From DASSJT01 sp963715025 (lineage in GTDB: Bacteria; Actinomycetota; Actinomycetes; Actinomycetales; Dermatophilaceae): a DNA stretch of 64,000 nt. Within the stretch, counting starts at the first letter, position 1; each line of letters starts with the position of its first letter. The notes under the pieces are model-generated. The model had not been told where the DNA came from. It did no database searches and saw nothing but the letters and a program-made list of their open reading frames with translations. Positions 51,255-60,171 of the stretch are shown piece by piece. Both the position numbers and the translations under genes were made by a program. The stretch lies in contig CAVQQQ010000009.1 in the NCBI GenBank assembly GCA_963715025.1, forward strand, positions 930,001-994,000, in the 5' to 3' direction.

Positions 51255-51960
51255 GCCGCTGTCCCTCCCGCGCGTCGTCGTGGTCACGGGCACCGGCACG
51301 GAGGTCGGAAAGACCGTGGCGACTGCGGCGCTGGCCGTGGCCCTGCGGACGCGCGGCTCCAGTGTGCTCGTGGTCAAGCCGGTGCAGACCGGCCTGTATG
51401 CCGGTGAGCCGGGTGACGTCGACTGGGTGCGCCTGCGCGTGGGTCCGGACGAAGGCGTGGAGACCCTCGAGCTGGTGCGGCTGCGTGACCCGCTCGCGCC
51501 CGATGCCGCCGCCCGGCGGGAGGGAGTCGAGATACCGCCCGTGGCCGGCCACGCGCGCACGATCGCCGAGCAGTCAGAGTTGTTCGACGTCGTACTGGTC
51601 GAGGGCGCCGGCGGGTTGCTGGTTCACCTGGACAGCCGAGGCGGCACGCTGGCCGACCTGGGCACGGCGCTGCGCTACAAGGGCGTGGGCACCGGGTTCG
51701 TGGTCGTGGCGGCGGCGGGGCTGGGGACCCTCAACACGACTGCGCTCACGGCCGAGGCCCTGGGCCGTCGCGACCTGCCGCTCCTGGGTGTGATCATCGG
51801 ATCATGGCCAACCCAGCCGGGCCTTGCCGAGGAGAGCAACCTCGAGGACCTGCCGCGCGTCGCGGGGGCGCCTCTGCTCGGCCGCATCCCCCAAGGCGTC
51901 GGCAGCCTCGCTCCCGAAGTGTTCCGGGCAGAGGTACCGTCGTGGCTCGCCTTCACCTGA
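51247..51960 (+). CDS. bioD: Dethiobiotin synthetase
   Basis: 237 residues. P-loop GTGTEVGKT, substrate lysine/Thr in VKPVQTGLY, VEGAGGLLV. It closes the ureido ring using ATP and CO2. The TTG start at 51247 overlaps bioF by eight bases, so translation is coupled; a later GTG is possible but would remove the first strand. With bioF it forms a small operon. Confidence 0.92.
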   Translation: MPEPLSLPRVVVVTGTGTEVGKTVATAALAVALRTRGSSVLVVKPVQTGLYAGEPGDVDWVRLRVGPDEGVETLELVRLRDPLAPDAAARREGVEIPPVAGHARTIAEQSELFDVVLVEGAGGLLVHLDSRGGTLADLGTALRYKGVGTGFVVVAAAGLGTLNTTALTAEALGRRDLPLLGVIIGSWPTQPGLAEESNLEDLPRVAGAPLLGRIPQGVGSLAPEVFRAEVPSWLAFT

Positions 51961-51999
51961 GCGGGCCGTCAGAGAGGACCCTCACCTGAGAGGAGCACC

Positions 52000-52521
52000 G
52001 TGCGCCACCCCTTCCGCATCATCGTCGTGTGCACCGGCAACATCTGCCGCTCCCCCCTGGGCGAGTTCGTGCTGCGCGAGATGTTCGAGGCGGCGGGGCT
52101 GGACGGCCGGGTGGAGGTGGAGAGCGCCGGGACGACCTCGTGGGAGGAGGGCAACCCGGCGGACCCCCGCACGCTCGCGGTGCTGCGCCGCAACGGTCAC
52201 GCCGACCACGGCGGCGCAGCGCACATCGCCCGGAAGTTCCAGCGGTCGTGGCTGGACCAGGTGGACCTGGTGCTCGCCGCCGACCGAGGCCACGCCCGCG
52301 ACCTGCGCAGACTCGCCCGCAGCGAGGAACAGCGCGAGAAGATCCGGCTGTTCCGCGAGTTCGACCCCGAGGCCGTGGCGACCGACGAGCTCGACATGGA
52401 CGACCCCTGGTATGGCGACACCACCGCCTTCGACCGGACCTATGCGGAGGTCGTCGCGGCGTCGCGCGGTGTCGTCGACTTCGTCACCGAGCGGCTCAAC
52501 GGCGACGGCCCAAGGGGGTAG
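52000..52521 (+). CDS. Low-molecular-weight protein tyrosine phosphatase
   Basis: 173 residues. P-loop VCTGNICRSP (CX5RS), SAGTTSWEEGNPADPRT and the general acid Asp in DDPWYGD. It dephosphorylates tyrosine or related phospho-substrates. AGAGGAG lies before the GTG start. It may be cotranscribed with bioD (39-bp gap). The 294-bp space that follows, up to purB, shows no gene or recognised RNA element. Confidence 0.9.
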   Translation: MRHPFRIIVVCTGNICRSPLGEFVLREMFEAAGLDGRVEVESAGTTSWEEGNPADPRTLAVLRRNGHADHGGAAHIARKFQRSWLDQVDLVLAADRGHARDLRRLARSEEQREKIRLFREFDPEAVATDELDMDDPWYGDTTAFDRTYAEVVAASRGVVDFVTERLNGDGPRG

Positions 52522-52815
52522 CGCACGGGAGCGGCACCCAGGCGTGGTTCACGCCCAGTAGTCGCTGCTGCGGCAACAGTGGCAAGAACTCGTAAACGCA
52601 TCGAACTGCTCCCTTGTCGTCCGAAATTGACGGATCTGTAGGCCCGCCCACCAAAGAGTGGCGCTTACCCCATGGAGGCCGTCAATCCGCCGTCCGTATG
52701 GAGTTGGTCAGGACTTGGCCAGGAGCACGGGCCCGCTGGGAGCCGGTGGCTGGGGGCCCAGCTGGAAGCCGGGCACGGCGGCATGCCCCAGAGCGGTTCT
52801 GGGACAATGGCAGCC

Positions 52816-54225
52816 ATGGCCTCGCTTGCTGACGCGACCCCTCCCATTGCCCTCGGGGCCCTGGACGGGCGCTACCGCGAAACCGTCGCCGAGCTGGTCG
52901 ACCACCTGTCCGAGCCGGCGCTCAACCGCATGCGGGTCCACGTCGAGATCGAGTGGCTCATCTACCTGACCGACCACCGGGTGGTGCCCGGTGTCCGGAC
53001 CCTGACCGACGACGAGAAGGCGCTGCTGCGACAGGTCGTGGGCGACTTCGGGAGCGCCGAGATCGCGGAGCTCGCCGAGATCGAGCGCGAGACGCAGCAC
53101 GACGTCAAGGCGGTCGAGTACTTCCTCAAGCGGCGCCTCGCGGCCATCGCCCCGGGCGAGCACGACCGCGGCCTGGCCGAGCTGATCCACTTCTGCTGCA
53201 CGTCCGAGGACATCAACAACCTTTCGTATGCCCTGATGGTGCGGGGTGCGGTGCGGCAGGTCTGGCTCCCCCGGGCCATCGCCCTCACCGAGCAGCTGGC
53301 GACGATGGCCTCCGACCTGCGGGCGGTAGCGCTGCTGGCGCACACCCACGGGCAGCCCGCGACGCCGACGACGATGGGCAAGGAGCTCGCCGTGCTGGCC
53401 TGGCGGCTCCAGCGGCAGCTCCGGCGGATCGAGGGCGCGGAGTTCCTCGGAAAGCTCAACGGGGCGACCGGCACGTACGGCGCGCACCTGGCGGCAGTGC
53501 CCGACGCCGACTGGCCGTCGATCAGCCGCGGCTTCGTCGAGGGTCTGGGTCTGACCTGGAATCCCCTGACGACCCAGATCGAGAGCCACGACTGGCAGGC
53601 CGAGCTCTATGCCGACCTGGCCCGGTTCAACCGCGTGCTCCACAACCTGTGCACCGACGTGTGGTCCTACATCTCGCTCGGCTACTTCGCCCAGGTGCGC
53701 GGTCAGGGCACGGTGGGGTCGAGCACGATGCCGCACAAGGTCAACCCGATTCGCTTCGAGAACGCCGAGGCCAACCTCGAGGTCTCCAACGCCCTGTTCG
53801 ACGTGCTCGGCTCGACGCTGGTGCAGTCGCGGCTGCAGCGCGACCTGACCGACTCCTCCATGCAGCGCAACATCGGGACGGCGTTCGGCCACAGCCTGCT
53901 CGCGATCGACAACGCGAGCCGCGGCCTGGCCGGTCTCGACCCCGTGGCTGAGCAGATGGCGGCCGACCTCGACGCCAACTGGGAGGTCCTCGGCGAGCCG
54001 GTGCAGTCGGCCATGCGGGCGCTGGCCGCCCAAGGGTTTCCCGGCATGGAGAACCCCTACGAACGGCTCAAGGAGCTGACCCGCGGGCGGCGGATCACTG
54101 GCGAGGACCTGCGGACGTTCATCAAGGGCCTGGGCCTGCCGCCCGAGGTCGAGGAACGGCTCGCCGCCATGACCCCGCAGACCTACATCGGCGCCGCGGC
54201 CGAGCTGGTCGACTACCTCGACTGA
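52816..54225 (+). CDS. purB: Adenylosuccinate lyase
   Basis: 469 residues, E. coli-type PurB. Signature GSSTMPHKVNPIRFENAE, catalytic His in AHTHGQPATPTTMGKEL, and TSEDINNLSYALM. It cleaves SAICAR and adenylosuccinate in purine synthesis. ATG 52816 is chosen (MASLADATPPIALGALDGRY matches the family N terminus); the frame is open 140 bp upstream but that part is not conserved-looking. Confidence 0.94.
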   Translation: MASLADATPPIALGALDGRYRETVAELVDHLSEPALNRMRVHVEIEWLIYLTDHRVVPGVRTLTDDEKALLRQVVGDFGSAEIAELAEIERETQHDVKAVEYFLKRRLAAIAPGEHDRGLAELIHFCCTSEDINNLSYALMVRGAVRQVWLPRAIALTEQLATMASDLRAVALLAHTHGQPATPTTMGKELAVLAWRLQRQLRRIEGAEFLGKLNGATGTYGAHLAAVPDADWPSISRGFVEGLGLTWNPLTTQIESHDWQAELYADLARFNRVLHNLCTDVWSYISLGYFAQVRGQGTVGSSTMPHKVNPIRFENAEANLEVSNALFDVLGSTLVQSRLQRDLTDSSMQRNIGTAFGHSLLAIDNASRGLAGLDPVAEQMAADLDANWEVLGEPVQSAMRALAAQGFPGMENPYERLKELTRGRRITGEDLRTFIKGLGLPPEVEERLAAMTPQTYIGAAAELVDYLD

Positions 54226-54305
54226 CGCGCCAGCCGGACCGGCCGGCGCATCGCGCGCTTTGCCCTTCAGCGGCGGCTGTCAGCGGGCCGCGCTACCGTC
54301 GTGCG

Positions 54306-54782
54306 ATGGCCACTGCGAGAGCCGGGGACGGGACACGGGCACGCAAGCGCCAGAGTGACCGCCCCGCCAGAGCCGATGACATCCACGACATCGCCACTTC
54401 CCTGCCCGAGGTGACCGTTGACGGCACGCCCGGCGGCCTGCCCGTCTACCAGGTGAGGGCCAAGTCGTTCATCTTCTTCCGAGGACCGCGGAAGGACGCG
54501 ATCGACGCCCAAACTGGCCAGCCCATGGACGACGTCGTGGGGATCCGGACTCCTGGCGAGGAAGACAAGTTCGCCCTGGCCCAGGCAGCCGGCCCGTGGT
54601 TCACGACACCCCACTTCAACGGCTACCCCGCGATCCTGATCCGGCTCCGCGACATCGGCCGGATCGGGCACGACGAGCTGGCCGAGGTCATCACCGATGC
54701 CTGGCTGAGCCGCGCCCCGAAGACGCTGGCCCGCCGATTCGAGGAGGAGCTCGCCGGCCCTGCAGGCCGGATTGGCGAGTGA
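54306..54782 (+). CDS. MmcQ/YjbR-type DNA-binding-like protein
   Basis: 158 residues. After a basic 25-residue tail comes the YjbR fold: DDIHDIATSLPEVTVD, YQVRAKSFIFFRG, FTTPHFNGYPAILIRLRDIGRIGHDELAEVITDAWLSRAPKTLARRF. Its role is unknown. A stand-alone gene upstream of the csoR-copA promoter. Confidence 0.82.
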   Translation: MATARAGDGTRARKRQSDRPARADDIHDIATSLPEVTVDGTPGGLPVYQVRAKSFIFFRGPRKDAIDAQTGQPMDDVVGIRTPGEEDKFALAQAAGPWFTTPHFNGYPAILIRLRDIGRIGHDELAEVITDAWLSRAPKTLARRFEEELAGPAGRIGE

Positions 54783-54813
54783 GCGGCACCTCGGGAAGCC
54801 GAGCCTCCCGGAA

Positions 54814-54828
54814 TACCCCATAGGGGTA
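54814..54828. promoter_or_regulatory. CsoR copper operator
   Basis: TACCCC-ATA-GGGGTA, a perfect dyad of the classic CsoR type, 36 bp upstream of the csoR start. CsoR would sit on the promoter until Cu(I) binds. Confidence 0.9.
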
Positions 54829-54863
54829 ACCTGTTGTCAGTAGCGACGACAGGAGGGTCAAGC

Positions 54864-55145
54864 ATGGCTGGCTACACGGGCAGCAAGGACGACTACCTGA
54901 AGCGCCTGCGCCGCATCGAGGGCCAGGTGCGCGGCATCCAGAAGATGGTCGAGACCGACACCTACTGCATCGACATCCTCACCCAGGTCAGTGCGGTGAC
55001 CCGCGCCCTCCAGGCCGTCAGCCTGGGTCTGCTCGAAGACCACGTGGGCCACTGCGTGGTCGACGCCGCGCGCGAGTCCGACGAGGCGGCCGAAATCAAG
55101 GTGCGTGAGGCGTCCGAGGCGATCGCGCGCCTGGTCAGGAGCTGA
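54864..55145 (+). CDS. csoR: Copper-sensing transcriptional repressor CsoR
   Basis: 93 residues, all-helical CsoR/RcnR fold. Cu(I) ligands Cys35 (TDTYCIDIL), His60 and Cys64 (EDHVGHCVVDA) are present. It represses csoR-copA until copper binds. AGGAGG lies before ATG 54864; an upstream in-frame start at 54834 would overlap the operator region. copA begins eight bases downstream. Confidence 0.94.
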   Translation: MAGYTGSKDDYLKRLRRIEGQVRGIQKMVETDTYCIDILTQVSAVTRALQAVSLGLLEDHVGHCVVDAARESDEAAEIKVREASEAIARLVRS

Positions 55146-55153
55146 GCGGGACG

Positions 55154-57391
55154 ATGACAACGACGACCACGCCAGAGCACGAGGTGGACCTCGCCATCAC
55201 CGGCATGACGTGCGCCTCCTGCTCCGCGCGAATCGAGAAGAAGCTCAACCGGCTCGACGGAGTCCAGGCGACGGTCAACCTTGCCACGGAGAAGGCAAGC
55301 GTGACGTATGCCGATCCGCTGACTACCGAGGACATCGTCGCCGCAGTGCGCCAGACAGGCTATGGCGCGAGCGTCATTCCGCAGCGACGTGCCGCGGAGC
55401 CGGCCACGCCTTCCCCCCGACGCCCCGACGAGCACGTCGGCCGCGCGGAAACGGGCCACGACCATGGCGTCGTCGACACCACGGATCTGGGCCGGCGCGC
55501 ACTGGTTGCGGGAGCGCTTGCGGTCCCGCTGCTCCTCCTGGCGATGGTCCCCGCGTTCGAGTTCCCCGGCAGCGAGTGGCTGCAGTTCGCCCTCGCCACG
55601 CCGGTCGTCTTCTGGGCGGCGTGGCCGTTCCACCGCGCGGCTGTCATCAACGCGCGACACCTCGCCTCCACTATGGACACCCTGGTCAGTCTCGGCGTCA
55701 TCGCGGCCTACGGCTGGTCGGCCGCCACGGTGCTCCTCGGGCGCGGCGGCATGGGCAGCCTCTACTTCGAGGTCGCCGCCGTGGTCACCACCTTCCTCCT
55801 GCTCGGCCGCTGGCTCGAAGCTCGGGCCAGGTCCCGCGGCAAGTCCGCCGTCGAGACCCTGCTGAGCCTCGGCGCGAAGGATGTCGCGGTACAGCGCATC
55901 GACGCGGCCACCCGCGCAACCACAGAGGTCCGGATCCCCATCGACGACCTGCAGATCGGCGACCACTTCGTGGTGCGCCCTGGCGAGAAGGTCGCCACCG
56001 ACGGTGTCGTCCTCGACGGGGCCAGCGCGATCGACGCATCGCTGGTCACGGGCGAGTCGCTGCCGGTGGACGTCGAGCCGGGATCCGAGGTCATCGGCGG
56101 CACGCTCAACACCCACGGCCGGCTTGTCGTCGAGGCTCGCCGCGTCGGGGCCGAGACCACCCTCGCCGCCATCGCAGACCTGGTCGAGCGGGCTCAGACC
56201 GGGAAGGCCCAGGTCCAGCGCCTGGCCGACCGCATTTCGGCGGTCTTCGTCCCGATCGTGCTGAGCCTCGCGCTGCTCACCTTCGCCGGCTGGTGGATCG
56301 CGACGGGCGACCCCGCCCGCGCCCTCGAGGTCGGCGTGTCCGTGCTGATCATCGCCTGCCCGTGTGCCCTGGGCCTCGCGACACCCACGGCTCTGTTGGC
56401 CGGCACTGGTCGCGGCGCGCAGCTCGGCGTCCTCATCAAAGGCCCGCAGGTGCTCGAGGACACCCGCAGGGTCGACACGATCGTGCTCGACAAGACCGGC
56501 ACGGTCACCACGGGAGTGGCCCGCCTGACCGACATCGCCACGGCCGGACACCTTCTCGAGAGGGCGGCGCTCCAGGCCGCAGCCGGCGTCGAGACCGGCA
56601 GCGAGCACCCCATCGCGCACGCGATTGTCAGAGCGGCCCGCGAGCGGGGACTCGACCTGCCGACGACCACCGGGTTCCGGGCGCTGCCTGGCAGTGGGGC
56701 CCGCGCGACGATCAAGGACACGGTGGTCACCGTCGGTCGAGCCGATCTGTTCGCGCGGATACCCGAGGAGCTGCGCGAGGCGAAGGCCACCGGCACCACG
56801 GTCTTTCTCGGGTGGGACGACACGGCCCGAGCCGCCCTCACGGTCGCCGACGAAGTTCGCGACACCTCGCGGCAGGCCATCGCAGACCTCGGCGCCCAGG
56901 GGCTCACGGCATACCTCCTGACCGGTGACCACGAGGGCAGCGCCCGCGCTGTCGCCCAGGCCGTGGGCATCCCCCCCGAGCACGTGCTCGCCGACGTGCG
57001 GCCGGAGGACAAGCACGCTGCGATCGAGCGGCTGCAGGCCGAGGGGAGGGTCGTCGCCATGGTGGGCGACGGGATCAACGACTCGGCAGCGCTGGCACAG
57101 GCCGACCTCGGGCTCGCCATGGGCAGCGGCACCGACGCGGCCATGGAGTCGGCCGACATCGTCCTGATGCGCACCGAGCTGCCCGCGGTCAGCGACGCGA
57201 TCCACCTGTCGCGCCAGACCCTGCGGGTGATCAAGCAGAACCTCGCGTGGGCGTTCGGCTACAACGCCGCCGCCATCCCGCTGGCCATGGCCGGGCTGCT
57301 CAACCCGATGATTGCCGGCGGGGCGATGGCCATGTCGAGCGTCTTGGTCGTCACCAACAGCCTGCGTCTGCGTTCCGTGCGCCGGCGCTGA
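55154..57391 (+). CDS. copA: Copper-exporting P1B-type ATPase
   Basis: 745 residues. N-terminal metal-binding domain with GMTCASC (residues 17-23), eight helices, membrane CPC motif (Cys402-Cys404), phosphorylation site DKTGT (Asp446), HP-type SEHPIAHAI and hinge GDGINDSAAL. It pumps Cu(I) out of the cytoplasm. Second gene of the csoR operon. A hairpin at 57420-57458 may end the transcript. Confidence 0.95.
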   Translation: MTTTTTPEHEVDLAITGMTCASCSARIEKKLNRLDGVQATVNLATEKASVTYADPLTTEDIVAAVRQTGYGASVIPQRRAAEPATPSPRRPDEHVGRAETGHDHGVVDTTDLGRRALVAGALAVPLLLLAMVPAFEFPGSEWLQFALATPVVFWAAWPFHRAAVINARHLASTMDTLVSLGVIAAYGWSAATVLLGRGGMGSLYFEVAAVVTTFLLLGRWLEARARSRGKSAVETLLSLGAKDVAVQRIDAATRATTEVRIPIDDLQIGDHFVVRPGEKVATDGVVLDGASAIDASLVTGESLPVDVEPGSEVIGGTLNTHGRLVVEARRVGAETTLAAIADLVERAQTGKAQVQRLADRISAVFVPIVLSLALLTFAGWWIATGDPARALEVGVSVLIIACPCALGLATPTALLAGTGRGAQLGVLIKGPQVLEDTRRVDTIVLDKTGTVTTGVARLTDIATAGHLLERAALQAAAGVETGSEHPIAHAIVRAARERGLDLPTTTGFRALPGSGARATIKDTVVTVGRADLFARIPEELREAKATGTTVFLGWDDTARAALTVADEVRDTSRQAIADLGAQGLTAYLLTGDHEGSARAVAQAVGIPPEHVLADVRPEDKHAAIERLQAEGRVVAMVGDGINDSAALAQADLGLAMGSGTDAAMESADIVLMRTELPAVSDAIHLSRQTLRVIKQNLAWAFGYNAAAIPLAMAGLLNPMIAGGAMAMSSVLVVTNSLRLRSVRRR

Positions 57392-57419
57392 CCGCCCAGC
57401 ACGTGCACTGAGCACGAAT

Positions 57420-57458
57420 AAGTGCGGTCCACCGCCTGTCGCGATGGACCCGGCACTT
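57420..57458. terminator. Imperfect hairpin after copA
   Basis: AAGTGC-GGTCC (57420-57430) pairs with GGACC-CG-GCACTT (57446-57458) with a two-base bulge. It is 28 bp past the copA stop and 48 bp before the convergent VOC gene's stop. No T-run. Confidence 0.45.
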
Positions 57459-57506
57459 CAGCGATCGCGGGTCGAGGGCTCCGTCGGAGGCTCTGGTCGG
57501 GGTCTG

Positions 57507-58142
57507 CTAGACCGTGACCTTGCCGTCGGGAGTGTCGAAGGTGACCGCCAGCAGACCGGGAGTGCCATGCGGTGCGACGAAACTGAAGTCGATGACGCTG
57601 GAGATGTCGCCGGGGGCCAGGCCCAGCCAGTCGCGGACGCGGTCGGGGTCGCCGGCGATCTGCAGCGAGTCGATCGTCACCTCGGTCCTCGCGCCGACCG
57701 ACGGGTGGCAGGACATGTTCTCCCACTGGATGTAGTAGGGCAGCTGCGGGTCGGCCATCAGGCCCTTGATGCCGATCTGCCGCCAGCGCAGCTCGACGCC
57801 GTCGGGACGGTGCCGGTTGCCATCGACCGCCTCACGGCCGAGCCGCCTTTCGGCCTCGGTCAGGTCGTCGACCGCCACGACCCAGCCGAGCCACCCGCCG
57901 CCGGCCTCGGAGCGCGCACGCACCGCTTGGCCGAAGGGAGCTTTGTCGGATGCCGGGTGGTCGAGGACCTCGACGACCTCGACATAGCGCTCCTGCGCGA
58001 GGGGAAAGATGACGTTGCGGGTGCCGAAGCGGGGGTGGACCCCACCGTCGACCGGGTCTACACCGATCAGCTTGGCCAAGCGCTCTGCCGTGGCATGGAG
58101 CCCGTCATGCTCGGCGGCGTAGGACACATGGTCAACTCGCAT
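57507..58142 (-). CDS. VOC/glyoxalase-like domain protein
   Basis: 211 residues: MRVDHVSYAAEHDGLHATAERLAKLIGV, then a second unit, with YIQWENMSCHPS near the middle and a C-terminal SLQIAGDPDRVRDWLGL. It matches the Glyoxalase_3-like group, uncharacterised. An in-frame ATG nine bases upstream is possible. Substrate unknown; downstream of the RNA methylase gene but with its own promoter region. Confidence 0.8.
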   Translation of the reverse strand: MRVDHVSYAAEHDGLHATAERLAKLIGVDPVDGGVHPRFGTRNVIFPLAQERYVEVVEVLDHPASDKAPFGQAVRARSEAGGGWLGWVVAVDDLTEAERRLGREAVDGNRHRPDGVELRWRQIGIKGLMADPQLPYYIQWENMSCHPSVGARTEVTIDSLQIAGDPDRVRDWLGLAPGDISSVIDFSFVAPHGTPGLLAVTFDTPDGKVTV

Positions 58143-58256
58143 AGCGAACATCGTGACACACGTTCGGGGGTGCTCTTGACACAGGGGGTGCCGCGGGGCA
58201 TGGCCATGACGACCGCCCGTTCCGTGGCGCTCGGTGGCCCATGGCGGCGGCCAGGC

Positions 58257-59078
58257 TCAGGGCGAATGCGGCCGTCGGCGCCGCTGGCGCACCGCCTCGT
58301 AGACCACGATGGCGGCCGACGTGGCCACATTGAGGGAGTTCGCTTTGCCGAACATGGGGATCCGGACCCGGTAGTCGGCCCTCTGCAGCAGAGCGGCGTC
58401 CAGCCCGTGCTTCTCGGTGCCGACGGCGATGGCGACCGGTCCGGTGTAGTCGACCTCGGCGTAGTCGAGGTCGGTGTCAGGGGTGGTCGCGACGATCGCA
58501 ACCCCGGACGCCCTCAGCCACGCGAGGGTGTCGGCCGTGGTCGCGGAGGCGACCGGCACGGCATACACCGTGCCCTTGCTGCCCCGGACGACGTTGGGGT
58601 TGCCCCAGTCGGTGAGCGGGTCGGCGGCGATGACCGCGTCGACGCCAGCGGCGTCGGCGGTGCGGAGCATGGCGCCGAGGTTGCCCGGCTTCTCGATGGC
58701 CTGGCAGACGAGAACGAGGGCGCGCGCCGGCAGGTGAAGTGCCTCCAGGCGGTCGGTCACGACCGGGACGACGGCGAGAAACCCGTCGGGTCCCTCGCGG
58801 TAGGCAGCCTTCTCGAACGCCGCCCTGCTCAATTGGACCGATTCCGAGCCCGACCGGCGAACCCGAGCGACGACCTCGAGCTCGGCGGACGGGTCGCGCA
58901 TGAGCTCTGGACAGTAGTAGAGAGCGCGGGGAACTGCTCCGGCATCGAGGGCCAGCGACAGCTCCTCGAACCCCTCGACCAGGGTCAGTCCCGACTCGTC
59001 GCGCCCCCGCCGGCGGCGCAGCGCCGCCACCGCCTTGAGCCGCGGGTTTGCGGGCGAGGTGATCACAAGGTCTGCCAT
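58257..59078 (-). CDS. TrmH/SpoU-family rRNA or tRNA 2'-O-methyltransferase
   Basis: 273 residues. N-terminal substrate-binding domain (ADLVITSPANPRLKAVAALRRRRGR) and the SPOUT knot: motif 1 EKPGNLGAMLRTADAAG, motif 2 VGTEKHGL, motif 3 IPMFGKANSLNVATSAAIVVYE. It methylates ribose 2'-OH using SAM; the target is unspecified. Start at ATG 59078 is the first residue of the conserved domain. Confidence 0.9.
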   Translation of the reverse strand: MADLVITSPANPRLKAVAALRRRRGRDESGLTLVEGFEELSLALDAGAVPRALYYCPELMRDPSAELEVVARVRRSGSESVQLSRAAFEKAAYREGPDGFLAVVPVVTDRLEALHLPARALVLVCQAIEKPGNLGAMLRTADAAGVDAVIAADPLTDWGNPNVVRGSKGTVYAVPVASATTADTLAWLRASGVAIVATTPDTDLDYAEVDYTGPVAIAVGTEKHGLDAALLQRADYRVRIPMFGKANSLNVATSAAIVVYEAVRQRRRRPHSP

Positions 59079-59252
59079 GGCGGCACCAGCATGGCACCGG
59101 GGAAGGATCGGCCGGGCACAGGCGTTCAGCATGGGTCCAGACTTCCGGCGTACTCTGGTAGGTGGGGCCTGTCAGTGACGCCACGCCTGCTCGGTCGCCT
59201 TTGAACCGGACCGACACACGACCCAAACGCCACCAACCACGAAGCCTTGCCG

Positions 59253-60104
59253 ATGACGTCCTCAACGACGCACTCCTCCCCCGACTCCAGACCCGACTCC
59301 AGCCCCGCCACCGACAGCCACCGCGACACCTATCGCAACAGCCCGCGTGACACCCAGCGGGACATCCTGCGTGACGGCGACCTCGAAGCCCCGCGCGACG
59401 CCTCGGCTACCGAGGCGGTTCCGGCTCCGCCCCTCGAGCCCCGCAGCATCCTCGGCCTGACCGTCGCCCAGGTCGCCGGGAGCTCGCTGGCCGCGGTCAG
59501 TTCCGCCCTCGCCGCCTCCTTCCTCGGCGTCGCCGGCACCATCGCGGGTGCCCTCGTCGGCTCCCTGGTGGGCACTGTGGGCACCGCCGTCTACTCGCAC
59601 TCGTTGCACACCGCCGGCACGCGACTGCGCACGCTCGCGCCCAGACAGAAGCTTGCCCCTGTCGAGATCAGTGGCCGCGCCCGCACAGAAGCACGCGAGG
59701 TCCACGGCCCCCTGCGCGCGGATCGGCCCGCGCGGCGTCGCCCGCTCCTGATGCTCGGTGCCGGCGTCGCGATGGTGTTCGTGATCGCCCTCGGGGCCAT
59801 CACGCTGGCAGAGATGGTTCTCGGGCATCCTGTGTCGTCGTCCTCGGGCGGGGGCACGACGATCGGGCGCGCGGTGACGCCGCAGGGCTCGGGGCCTGGG
59901 TCTGGGGGAACCACCCCCAACCCCGCCGCGACCACGTCAGCGACGACGCCCACGGCCTCCACCACACCCTCGACGGCGTCCGTGCCGAGCACCGCCGCCA
60001 CGGGCTCCGCGACCGGCAGCGCGACCTCGCCGGGCGCCTCGACCAGCGCGAGCTCCACGACGGCCACGTCGACACCCACGGGCTCCGCGACCACCCTGCC
60101 CTAG
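59253..60104 (+). CDS. Membrane protein with Gly-zipper helix and Thr/Ser-rich tail
   Basis: 283 residues, function unknown. Ser/Asp/Arg-rich N terminus, then a small-residue-rich helix LGVAGTIAGALVGSLVGTVGTAVYS (residues about 90-115), a basic linker, a second helix (LLMLGAGVAMVFVIALGAITLAEMVL) and a Thr/Ser/Ala/Pro-rich tail (residues about 200-283) likely extracytoplasmic. Thr-rich tails of this type are frequent in actinobacterial envelope proteins. The start could also be TTG 59247. Confidence 0.6.
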   Translation: MTSSTTHSSPDSRPDSSPATDSHRDTYRNSPRDTQRDILRDGDLEAPRDASATEAVPAPPLEPRSILGLTVAQVAGSSLAAVSSALAASFLGVAGTIAGALVGSLVGTVGTAVYSHSLHTAGTRLRTLAPRQKLAPVEISGRARTEAREVHGPLRADRPARRRPLLMLGAGVAMVFVIALGAITLAEMVLGHPVSSSSGGGTTIGRAVTPQGSGPGSGGTTPNPAATTSATTPTASTTPSTASVPSTAATGSATGSATSPGASTSASSTTATSTPTGSATTLP

Positions 60105-60171
60105 CACCCGGCAAGGCTCTCCTGCCGCCACGCCGCGTCGCGCGTCCCCAGCCCCGCAGTGACAATGGGGC

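Noticed and set aside
52522..52815. Riboswitch or tRNA upstream of purB
   Set aside because: No cloverleaf, no PRPP/purine aptamer core or CCA end could be recognised.
54962..57415. 817-residue open frame on the minus strand across csoR-copA
   Set aside because: It is the antisense shadow of two clearly conserved genes, is rich in Arg/Asp/Gly/Val as GC-driven frames are, and has no ribosome site or known domain.
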